Of a stretch of 7,455 nt of DNA, positions 1-6,457 are shown piece after piece. The notes below the pieces were generated by a model, which was not told where the DNA came from, did no database searches, and worked only from the letters and a program-made list of their open reading frames with translations. The first letter of the stretch is position 1, and every line of letters starts with the position of its first letter. This DNA comes from an uncultured Rhodanobacteraceae bacterium (GTDB taxonomy: Bacteria; Pseudomonadota; Gammaproteobacteria; Xanthomonadales; SZUA-5): the NCBI GenBank assembly GCA_937928755.1, contig CALEZI010000017.1, positions 1-7,455 on the forward strand, read 5' to 3'. A program made the translations under genes and the position numbers.

Positions 1-1121
1 GCGGCGTATAGGACGGGCGCGTTGGCCAGATTGGCGGGCGCGTCGAGCCGCAATGGCAGGAAGCCCAGGGACTCGCAGACGCGGCGGCGTATCTCGGGAC
101 TGTGTTCGCCAACGCCGGCGGTGAAGACCAGCAGGTCCAGTCCGCCCAGCACGGCGACCAACGCGCCGATTTCACGGACGATGCGGCGCACGTAAAGCGA
201 GAGCGCGTCACGCGCGCGGGCGGCGTCTTCGTCGTTGCCGGTTTCCTTCTGCAGCAGCACACGCGGCTCGGCCGAGATGCCGGACACGCCGAGCAGCCCC
301 GATTCGTGGTACAGGATGTGCGCCACTTGCTCCAGGCTCAGCTTCTCGATCTCCATCAGGTAGATCACGGCGCCCGGATCGAGCGCGCCGGTGCGGGTGC
401 CCATCATCAGGCCGTCGAGGGCGGAGAAGCCCATGGTCGTCGCAACGCTGTGCAAGCCACGCATCGCGCACAGGCTGGCGCCGCTGCCGAGATGGGCGAC
501 GATGACCCGGCCGCTGGCCAGGTCTCCGTGGCGTTCGGGCAGCGCGGCCGCCATGTATTCGTAGGACAGCCCGTGGAATCCGTAGCGGCGCAATCCGCGC
601 GCCCAGGCGGCGTGCGGCAGGGGCAGTAGCTGCTCCACCTTCGGCAACGTACGGTGGAAGGCGGTATCGAAGCAGGCAACCTGGACGATGTCCGGGTGTT
701 CGCGCAACAGGATGTCCATGGCCTCCAGCGCAAACGGCTGATGCAGCGGGGCCAGCGGGACGTAGCTGCGCAGGTCGGCCAGCGTCTGCGCATCGACGCG
801 GGTGGGCGCCGAGTACTTGGTGCCGCCGTGCACCACGCGGTGCGCTACCGCAACCACACGCCGCAAGTTCAAGCGCGTCCGGATGCGCTCGCGGATGACC
901 TGGAGCGCCGCGGAATGTGGATGCCCTGCGTCCAGTTCGACGCGGTGCGGGGCAACGCCGGTTTCGCCGAAGTCCGGCGCCGGTCCGCCGATGCCCTGCA
1001 CCTTGCCATTCCACAACGGCGTGCGCGCAAGCGGGTGTACATCGGCTGCGAACAGCGCGAACTTGATGCTTGACGAACCGCAGTTCAGCACCAGGATCAA
1101 GCTTTCGGTCGGCTCGGTCAT
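1..1121 (-). CDS. ackA: Acetate/propionate kinase, C-terminus cut by window edge
   Basis: Catalyses reversible transfer of phosphate from acetyl-phosphate (or propionyl-phosphate) to ADP, giving ATP and free acid in the cytoplasm; it is the partner of the phosphotransacylase encoded upstream. The frame stays open for 373 codons to the left edge, so the last roughly 20-30 residues of a family member of about 395-400 are missing. Visible family signatures are NCGSSSIK (residues 13-20), HRVVHGG (94-100), FDTAFHRT (151-158), YGFHG (180-184), HLGSGAS (210-216), GTRTGALDPG (241-250) and FTAGVGEH (333-340). By analogy with the Methanosarcina enzyme, N13, R95, D152 and R243 are the expected active-site residues; the conserved C-terminal Glu lies beyond the edge. 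The ATG at 1121 overlaps the stop of the upstream membrane-protein gene as ATGA, implying translational coupling. Family assignment is very secure; the acyl preference is unknown. Confidence 0.95.
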   Translation of the reverse strand, partial: MTEPTESLILVLNCGSSSIKFALFAADVHPLARTPLWNGKVQGIGGPAPDFGETGVAPHRVELDAGHPHSAALQVIRERIRTRLNLRRVVAVAHRVVHGGTKYSAPTRVDAQTLADLRSYVPLAPLHQPFALEAMDILLREHPDIVQVACFDTAFHRTLPKVEQLLPLPHAAWARGLRRYGFHGLSYEYMAAALPERHGDLASGRVIVAHLGSGASLCAMRGLHSVATTMGFSALDGLMMGTRTGALDPGAVIYLMEIEKLSLEQVAHILYHESGLLGVSGISAEPRVLLQKETGNDEDAARARDALSLYVRRIVREIGALVAVLGGLDLLVFTAGVGEHSPEIRRRVCESLGFLPLRLDAPANLANAPVLYA

Positions 1122-1696
1122 GCTTTGCCCAACCTGCGCAAGCGGAAAGCGGCCACGACTTGCAACACACCGTAGATCAGCGCCGACGCGCCGATCCACA
1201 GCGTGGTGACCACCAGACCAGACAGCGGGTAGAGCGCGAACAGTACGCCCATCAGCACCGCAAGTAGGCCACTGAGAATCAGCAGCCATTCGTGTCGCGC
1301 GCGCTTACGCACGCGGATCGCGAACACGATGCGGTAGATACCGCTGATCGCCAGCCACACCGCGACGAGCAATAGCAAGGTGCCGGCCATGTTCAGCGGG
1401 TCGAGCGTGGCCATGATGCCGAATGCCAAGGACACCAGCGCATAGAACACCGCCCAGCCGCGCGAGACCGGCGCCGAGCCCCGGATGGCCCCGGCCAGAA
1501 CCACGACCCCTTCAGCGATGGCCAGCACGCCCAACCACAACGTCAGCACGGCTGCTGCGCCAAGGGGTGACAACAGTGCCAGCAAGCCAAACATGATCGC
1601 CAATAGGCCCAGCAGAAGCAGCACCCACCAGTTGCGCGACAAAATGCCGGAAAGCGTGTCGGCGAGATCAGGTTTGTCGTTCATGGGCGTTCTCAT
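1118..1696 (-). CDS. HdeD/DUF308 family integral membrane protein
   Basis: A 192-residue hydrophobic protein with about six membrane segments (roughly residues 22-42, 47-70, 80-98, 103-128, 137-156 and 160-184). They fall into DUF308-type pairs separated by short loops, with a basic loop RVRKRARH at 128-135 and a basic end RLRRLGK. Length and layout match HdeD, an inner-membrane protein tied to acid resistance in Escherichia coli (about 190 residues). Its biochemical activity is not known. It lies 15 bases after the dehydrogenase stop and overlaps ackA by four bases, so it is probably co-translated with the kinase; a role in coping with the acid that kinase releases is inference. The start is uncertain: ATG at 1696 has no clear Shine-Dalgarno, and an ATG at 1684 (giving MNDKPDLADT) would yield 188 residues and fits the family equally well. 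Confidence 0.88.
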   Translation of the reverse strand: MRTPMNDKPDLADTLSGILSRNWWVLLLLGLLAIMFGLLALLSPLGAAAVLTLWLGVLAIAEGVVVLAGAIRGSAPVSRGWAVFYALVSLAFGIMATLDPLNMAGTLLLLVAVWLAISGIYRIVFAIRVRKRARHEWLLILSGLLAVLMGVLFALYPLSGLVVTTLWIGASALIYGVLQVVAAFRLRRLGKA

Positions 1697-1711
1697 TCGG
1701 TTGGCGGGAGG

Positions 1712-2464
1712 TCATTGGGCGGTGTAGCCGCCATCGGCGGTCAATGCCGCGCCGGTAATGAAGCTGGCGCCGTCGGACAGGAGAAAGGCCGTTGCGTGCG
1801 CGATTTCCTCGGCGTTGCCGAGACGGCCGATGGGGTGCAGCCCGACCAATTCGGTGCGCACCGAGGCGTCCAGGTTATCGAGGATGGGTGTGTCCACGTA
1901 ACCTGGATGCAACGAATTCACGCGCACGCCCTTTGCCGAGTAGGCCAGCGCGGCGGAACGGGTCAGCCCGGTAACGGCATGTTTGGCGGCGTTGTAGGCC
2001 GGCGCGGTTGCGATACCTACCAAGCCGAGGATCGAGGACATGTTGACGACCGCCCCGCCGCCGGCGGCGAGGATGGCCGGGATCTGGTAGCGCAGGCCGT
2101 AGGCCACGCCGTTCAGGTTGACGTCGACCACTTGTTGCCACGCATCCAACGACATTTCGCCGACGGCCCCGGCCTGGCCGCCGATCCCGGCGTTGTTGAC
2201 CGCGTAGTGCAGCCCGCCGAAACGTTGCACTGCCGTTTCGACGGCAGCCTGCACCTGATCGGCCTTGGACACGTCGCATAGATTGGCGATGGCCGTACCG
2301 CCGGCGGCGGTGATCGCGGCGACTACGCGCTGCACGCTTTCAGGATGGATGTCGGAGACGACCACTGACAGGCCGTTGGCAGCCAATAGCCGGGCGGTGG
2401 CTTCGCCGATGCCCGACGCGGCGCCGGTGACGAGGACGGATTGGCCGGAGAAAGTGTATTTCAT
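1712..2464 (-). CDS. NAD-type short-chain dehydrogenase/reductase (classical SDR)
   Basis: A 250-residue classical SDR oxidoreductase acting in the cytoplasm; the substrate cannot be read from the sequence. The Rossmann glycine motif TGAASGIG spans residues 13-20. Asp38 follows the second beta strand (VVVSDIH), which in this family favours NAD(H) over NADP(H). NNAG is at 90-93, Asn116 sits in DVNLNG, and the catalytic Ser144, Tyr157 and Lys161 lie in NMSS and YNAAK with the usual 13-residue Ser-Tyr spacing. The C-terminal GYVDTP and ADGGYTAQ are typical. The start at 2464 is chosen because it has a good ribosome site (AGAGGAA, 8 bases away) and places the glycine motif at the normal distance; an in-frame ATG at 2509 would add 15 unlikely residues. 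Its position between pta and ackA suggests use of a metabolite such as a 3-hydroxyacid or alcohol, but this is inference. Confidence 0.92.
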   Translation of the reverse strand: MKYTFSGQSVLVTGAASGIGEATARLLAANGLSVVVSDIHPESVQRVVAAITAAGGTAIANLCDVSKADQVQAAVETAVQRFGGLHYAVNNAGIGGQAGAVGEMSLDAWQQVVDVNLNGVAYGLRYQIPAILAAGGGAVVNMSSILGLVGIATAPAYNAAKHAVTGLTRSAALAYSAKGVRVNSLHPGYVDTPILDNLDASVRTELVGLHPIGRLGNAEEIAHATAFLLSDGASFITGAALTADGGYTAQ

Positions 2465-2468
2465 GACA

Positions 2469-2478
2469 GTGGTTCCTC
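2469..2478 (-). promoter_or_regulatory. Ribosome binding site of the SDR gene
   Basis: The minus strand reads AGAGGAACCAC followed by TGTC and the ATG at 2464. This is a good Shine-Dalgarno at normal spacing and fixes the start. The ten bases GAGGAACCAC recur exactly before the phosphotransacylase gene. Confidence 0.7.
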
Positions 2479-2494
2479 TGATTGGGTTGGGTGG

Positions 2495-2524
2495 GCGGCT
2501 CGCCTGCAACGTGGATGCGACCGC
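2495..2524 (-). other. Possible bulged stem-loop between the phosphotransacylase and SDR genes
   Basis: Immediately after the phosphotransacylase stop, bases 2517-2524 can pair with 2495-2503 (GCGGTCGC against GCGAGCCGC, one bulged base) around a loop of about 13 bases. No U-run follows on the transcribed strand, so it does not look like an intrinsic terminator. It could be an mRNA stability or processing element, or chance in GC-rich DNA. Confidence 0.25.
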
Positions 2525-2525
2525 G

Positions 2526-3971
2526 TCACGGTGGAGCGGTCCGATAGCGGTGCGCCAGCATCAGTGCAATGGCGCAGGAGGCGATGCGCGATTGCCGCGA
2601 ATCGGCACGACTGGTCAGAATGACCGGCACCTTGGCTCCCAGCACGATGCCGGCGCTGGCGGCCTCGCCCATGTACATGATCTGCTTGGCCAGCATGTTG
2701 CCGCTCTCCAGATCCGGTACCACGAGGATGTCGGCCTGCCCGGCCACTTTCGAGTTGATGCCCTTGGTGCGCGCAGCGGCGATCGACACAGCATTGTCAA
2801 AGGCCAGCGGTCCGTCGAGTACGCCGCCTGCGATCTGACCGCGATCGGCCATCTTGCACAGTGCTGCGGCATCCAGCGTGGCCGGCATCGTCGGATTGAC
2901 CGTCTCCACCGCCGCCAGGATGGCCACCTTGGGCTCGGCCACGCCAATGGCATGGGCCAGGTCGATCGCGTTACGGATGATGTCGGCCTTCTGTTCCAAG
3001 CCGGGCGCAAGGTTGATGGCGGCATCGGTAACGATGAATGGACGCGGGTAATGCGGGGTTTGCAGCACGAAGCAATGGCTGATCCGGCGCTTGGTACGCA
3101 GGCCAGCGGCGCGATCCACCACCGCAGCCATCAGTTCATCGGTGTGCAGACTGCCCTTCATCAGCGCCTCCACCTCGCCGGACGCCGCCAGCTCAGCCGC
3201 CTGCCGTGCGGCATCATGGCTGTGGGCGGCATCGATGATGGCGATGTCCGCCAGATTCAGGCCCGCCTCAGCCGCGACCGCCTCCAGTCGACCCCGTGGT
3301 GCGATCAGAATCGGCTCGATCAGACCGGCCTGGCGCGCCTCCAAGGCGGCAGAAAGGCTCACGGCATCGCATGGATGGACCACCGCCACCCGGATCGCGC
3401 CAAGCGGCGCGACGTGCGCCAGCAGGCGCTGCAGGCCGGCGTCCCCCTGCACGCCCATGCGGATCTCCGGTAGCGCGGCGCGCTCGCATTCGATCCGCTC
3501 GGCCGGCGCGACGACCTCCGCCCGGCCTTCGATGACGTCCTCGCCCTGCTGGTTGACGCAACGGCAAGCGAACACGACGTGCTGCGTCTGCGCGTGCTTT
3601 TCCGTGACCTGCACCTGGACGGCCAGCGTATCGCCCACCTTGACCGGCCGCAGAAAACGCAGGTCCTGGCTGACATAGACGGTGCCTGGCCCCGGAAGCT
3701 GGCTGCTCAAAACCGCGGAAATCAGCGACCCGCCCCACATGCCGTGGGCGATTACGCCAAGCAATGGACTGGCGGCAGCAGACTGCGCGTCGACCTGCTG
3801 CGGCTTGAAGCCGACAGATTGCAGCATGAACAGCTGCATGTCCTGCGGGGTCAGCGTGCGCTGGATGCCCGCCGTGTCGCCGACGGCGATTTCGTCGAAC
3901 GTGCGATTGCGCAGCACCGCCAGTGCGGCACTGGCGGGCGATACGGCAGAACCCGCATGTTGTGTCATCAT
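2526..3971 (-). CDS. Fusion of MaoC-like hot-dog domain with phosphate acetyl/butyryltransferase
   Basis: A 481-residue two-domain protein of the type annotated as bifunctional enoyl-CoA hydratase/phosphate acetyltransferase. Residues about 20-155 form a MaoC/PhaJ-like hot-dog domain, recognised by AHGMWGG (75-81), QLPGPGTVYVSQDLRF (91-106) and RPVKVGD (108-114). Residues about 185-475 form a Pta/Ptb domain without the N-terminal extension of long Pta enzymes; landmarks are MKGSLHT (271-277), TDAAIN (315-320) and the C-terminal LTSRADS (452-458), whose Ser-Arg matches the catalytic Ser-Arg of Pta. That half should exchange CoA for phosphate on a short acyl-CoA and feed the kinase downstream. 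The hot-dog half appears to lack the Asp and His of (R)-specific hydratases (Gly54 and Gln59 instead), so hydratase activity is doubtful. ATG at 3971 is preferred over the adjacent ATG at 3968 because of the AGGA 7 bases upstream. Confidence 0.92.
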   Translation of the reverse strand: MMTQHAGSAVSPASAALAVLRNRTFDEIAVGDTAGIQRTLTPQDMQLFMLQSVGFKPQQVDAQSAAASPLLGVIAHGMWGGSLISAVLSSQLPGPGTVYVSQDLRFLRPVKVGDTLAVQVQVTEKHAQTQHVVFACRCVNQQGEDVIEGRAEVVAPAERIECERAALPEIRMGVQGDAGLQRLLAHVAPLGAIRVAVVHPCDAVSLSAALEARQAGLIEPILIAPRGRLEAVAAEAGLNLADIAIIDAAHSHDAARQAAELAASGEVEALMKGSLHTDELMAAVVDRAAGLRTKRRISHCFVLQTPHYPRPFIVTDAAINLAPGLEQKADIIRNAIDLAHAIGVAEPKVAILAAVETVNPTMPATLDAAALCKMADRGQIAGGVLDGPLAFDNAVSIAAARTKGINSKVAGQADILVVPDLESGNMLAKQIMYMGEAASAGIVLGAKVPVILTSRADSRQSRIASCAIALMLAHRYRTAPP

Positions 3972-3973
3972 TG

Positions 3974-3983
3974 GTGGTTCCTC
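3974..3983 (-). promoter_or_regulatory. Ribosome binding site of the phosphotransacylase gene
   Basis: The minus strand reads GAGGAACCAC, then CA and the ATG at 3971; AGGA sits 7 bases before the start. It selects the first of two adjacent ATG codons and excludes an upstream in-frame extension to 4373 that would run through the end of the preceding gene. Confidence 0.7.
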
Positions 3984-4018
3984 GAAAGACTGCTCAGGCG
4001 CCAGAAATGCCCGTACAG

Positions 4019-4034
4019 GCGCACCGCCGTGCGC
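4019..4034 (-). other. Small perfect hairpin in the 82-base spacer after the DUF3141 gene
   Basis: GCGCAC and GTGCGC flank a four-base centre, a perfect 6-bp stem just past the DUF3141 stop. An alternative 6-bp pairing (4021-4026 with 4044-4049) uses the same bases. There is no U-run, so it is not a standard terminator. The rest of the spacer holds only the next gene's ribosome site. Confidence 0.3.
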
Positions 4035-4053
4035 GATTGGCGTCGGTGCAGAC

Positions 4054-6435
4054 TCATGGGCGCCGCCTGCCGCGCGGATTCGGCGTGGCCGAGGGCGCGC
4101 TCGGTACCTTGCGCGAGGAACTGGCCTTGGCCGGGTTCGGAGGAGCCGATTTCGGCGAAACCGTGTGCCGAGGGCTGCTCGCTGACGGCGCCGATGGCGG
4201 CTGCGCGGCCTGCGCCGCAGCCTCGGTCGAAGGCTGTGCCTGCCGCGCGGCCCGTTCGTACAGATCGAGCATCTGCTGCAGACGGGCCTGCTCGTCTTGC
4301 GACAGTGGATCGCCGGCGGTGACCACGTCGACGATCGCCTTGGCCGCCTGGCGTATCTCGTCGGCGGAGGCATCCCTGAGAAGGTAGGGGATGGCCGCCA
4401 GCGCCGCCTGGCTGTCGAGCCGCATCAGCAGCACTTGCTGGCGGCCAAGCTGGCGGAAGGCCTGGACGTCGATTTCGACGCGGCGCTCGGGCGGGACGAG
4501 TTCGGCGGCGTGGCGGAAATGCCGCTCGTCCGCCTCGCCGCGCGCGCTGAAGATGTGCGTGAGCGCGCGCATGGCCGCCTCCGGCGCGCCACCGACGAGA
4601 AAGCTTTCCTTCAGCTCCGCCAGCTTGTCGGCCATGAACTTTCGGTGTTCGGGCGTGTCGCCCGGGTGCTGGCGCGGCGAGCGCTCGTCGCGCATGTTCT
4701 GGCCGGTCAATGCTTGAACCCAAGGCAAGCTGTAGAGCGTGTCGAAGATCGTCGCGTAGATCTGGTCGCGGCTGTCGCGGTACTGATCGAGCATCGAGAC
4801 CACCGCGTCCGACAGCGCCTGCTGCGCCTGGAGGAAAGGATTGTCGGCGGTGGCCGACTGGCGCTGCCCGCGGACCTGTGCCGCCGCCTCGCGGACAAAG
4901 CCGGCTAGCGGATGGTCATCCGACCACCACTCATAGGCCATGCGTGCCGGATGCAGCCGCTGCATCCACTGCGCGCAAAAAGGCGTGGAAAACGCGCGCA
5001 CCCAGGGTTGCAGGTAGCTCTGGTACAGCGCCAGGTTGATCTCCGACACGTGCGCGGCCGCGGCAAAGCGCCGCTCGCTGCGCGGATCGGGCTTGACGAT
5101 CGCGCGTACTTGCTCGACGCTGCTCAGGCTCAGCCTGAGCAAGAACGGGTCTTGGCTGGCGTCGGGCGGGCCGTCCTGCTGCGGCACGTCGCCGATCTCT
5201 GCCTTGAACACCCCGGCGGGCAACTGGTCGATGATGTCGATGTTGGCGGCGAACTCGCGGTGTTCCTTGCGACCGACGCTGGCCGAGACGAAGATCCCCA
5301 GATGGCCGATGCTGTCGTGGGTGGCGTAGACGATGGTCTGGTCGTGGGCGACCAGGTCGTCCTTGTCGCGGTACAGGTCGGTGATCCAGCCCAGCGCCTG
5401 GCCGGGCGGGGTGATGTTGTCGCCGTAGGAGCAGAACACCACGATCGGCGAGCGTATGTTGCGCAGGTCCACGCGCACGCCGTCGGAGGTCAGCAGCTCG
5501 GCGGTGGCCAGCTTGTTGCCGATGAACAGGTTGTCGACGATGTACTGCATCTCCACGTCGTTGAGGAAGACGTAGCCGCCCCAGTACTTCTCGAAGCCCA
5601 GGTAGCGGTCGGCCTCGGTGTCGATGTTGGCGTACAGGTGGTACTGCTTCTTCCACAGGGTGTTGGCCGGGTCCAGGTGCTCGAAGTTCTGCACCAGCCA
5701 GGCGCCGTCGAAGCGCCCGGCGCCGATGTCGCTGGTCAGTGCGGTCAACCAGCTGCCGCCGGTCAGGCCGCCGCCGTAGCGCATCGGGTTGTCGCCGGCC
5801 CAGTACGAGACCGGCGCGCCGGCCAGGATGATCGGCCCGAACAGCTCCGGCCAGACCGCCGCGGTCATCAGCACCTGCCAGCCGGCCTGACAGTTGCCGA
5901 TGACCACGGGCTTGCCGTTGCCCGGATGCAGTTCACCGACCTTGCGCACGAACGCGGCCTCGGCGCGCATCACGTCCTCGACCGTCTGCCCTGGCACCGG
6001 GTCGGGCAGGAAGCCGACGAAGTAGCACGGATGACCGGCCTTCATCGCCGCGCCGATCTCGCTGTCGGGCTTGAAGCCACCGATGCCGGGACCGTGGCCG
6101 GCGCGCGGATCGACCACGACGAACGGGCGCTTGGCCGGGTCGACCGGGGTTCCGGCGCCGGGCACGATGCGCGCCAGCCCGTAGTTGACCGGGCGCGGCA
6201 GGTCCAGGCCGGAGAGCACCAGCTCGGCCTCGAAGTCGAGCACGTTGGGCACGCGCTCGCGCAGGTGCGCCTGGTACTGGTTGCCGCGCTGGCGGCGTAC
6301 GTCGGCATACAGCAGGCCGCGCTGCCAGGCGTCGATGGCGTATTCGGCCGCGGCGGCACCCAGCCGCAGCGGGTCGGTCGGCCAGTCTGCGGGGATGTCC
6401 CCGGTCGTCTCGTGGGGGGCGCGATCGTCGCTCAT
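4054..6435 (-). CDS. DUF3141 protein: PHA-synthase-like alpha/beta hydrolase fold
   Basis: A 793-residue protein I recognise as DUF3141, a family sometimes labelled poly(3-hydroxyalkanoate) synthetase-like; its reaction is not established. Residues about 90-400 look like an alpha/beta hydrolase core. GNCQAG (180-185) matches the Cys-type G-x-C-x-G elbow of PHA synthases (Cys182). FCSYGDNITPP (334-344) resembles the synthase Asp loop (Asp339), and DSIGHLG (374-380) supplies the His (His378). The nucleophile is thus Cys, not the Ser of ordinary esterases. Residues 400-730 are mostly helical and not further recognised. Residues 731-793 are an Ala/Pro/Ser-rich, basic tail ending RGRRRP. No signal peptide or membrane segment is evident. 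The start at 6435 lies 22 bases after the thiolase stop with no clear Shine-Dalgarno; an in-frame ATG at 6528 would overlap the thiolase and adds atypical sequence. The thiolase and phosphotransacylase neighbours point to acyl-CoA or PHA metabolism. Confidence 0.88.
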   Translation of the reverse strand: MSDDRAPHETTGDIPADWPTDPLRLGAAAAEYAIDAWQRGLLYADVRRQRGNQYQAHLRERVPNVLDFEAELVLSGLDLPRPVNYGLARIVPGAGTPVDPAKRPFVVVDPRAGHGPGIGGFKPDSEIGAAMKAGHPCYFVGFLPDPVPGQTVEDVMRAEAAFVRKVGELHPGNGKPVVIGNCQAGWQVLMTAAVWPELFGPIILAGAPVSYWAGDNPMRYGGGLTGGSWLTALTSDIGAGRFDGAWLVQNFEHLDPANTLWKKQYHLYANIDTEADRYLGFEKYWGGYVFLNDVEMQYIVDNLFIGNKLATAELLTSDGVRVDLRNIRSPIVVFCSYGDNITPPGQALGWITDLYRDKDDLVAHDQTIVYATHDSIGHLGIFVSASVGRKEHREFAANIDIIDQLPAGVFKAEIGDVPQQDGPPDASQDPFLLRLSLSSVEQVRAIVKPDPRSERRFAAAAHVSEINLALYQSYLQPWVRAFSTPFCAQWMQRLHPARMAYEWWSDDHPLAGFVREAAAQVRGQRQSATADNPFLQAQQALSDAVVSMLDQYRDSRDQIYATIFDTLYSLPWVQALTGQNMRDERSPRQHPGDTPEHRKFMADKLAELKESFLVGGAPEAAMRALTHIFSARGEADERHFRHAAELVPPERRVEIDVQAFRQLGRQQVLLMRLDSQAALAAIPYLLRDASADEIRQAAKAIVDVVTAGDPLSQDEQARLQQMLDLYERAARQAQPSTEAAAQAAQPPSAPSASSPRHTVSPKSAPPNPAKASSSRKVPSAPSATPNPRGRRRP
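5121..5141. repeat. Perfect 10-bp inverted repeat inside the DUF3141 gene
   Basis: TGCTCAGGCT and its exact complement are separated by one base. On the coding strand it specifies part of LLRLSLSS, where repeated Leu-Ser codons (CTG AGC) largely explain the symmetry. It could form a local mRNA hairpin, but no function is implied. Confidence 0.55.
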
Positions 6436-6457
6436 GTCGTCGGGGCCTGCGTCGGGA

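Noticed and set aside
1063..1100. TTGAT and ATCAA half-sites resembling an FNR/Anr box near the start of ackA
   Set aside because: They are more than 20 bases apart instead of four, and lie inside coding sequence, so they do not form a site.
208..1170. Minus-strand 320-codon frame overlapping ackA
   Set aside because: The true acetate kinase frame, with all its motifs, is the one open from 1121 to the left edge; this frame is an Arg/Ala/Gly-rich shadow.
2265..3473. Plus-strand open frame of 402 codons antisense to the SDR and phosphotransacylase genes
   Set aside because: It spans two unrelated real genes and their spacer, has no family motifs, and is explained by GC-rich shadowing.
3972..4373. 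In-frame N-terminal extension of the phosphotransacylase fusion to 4373
   Set aside because: It overlaps the conserved end of the DUF3141 gene, is composed of Arg/Pro-rich shadow residues, and a good ribosome site supports the start at 3971.
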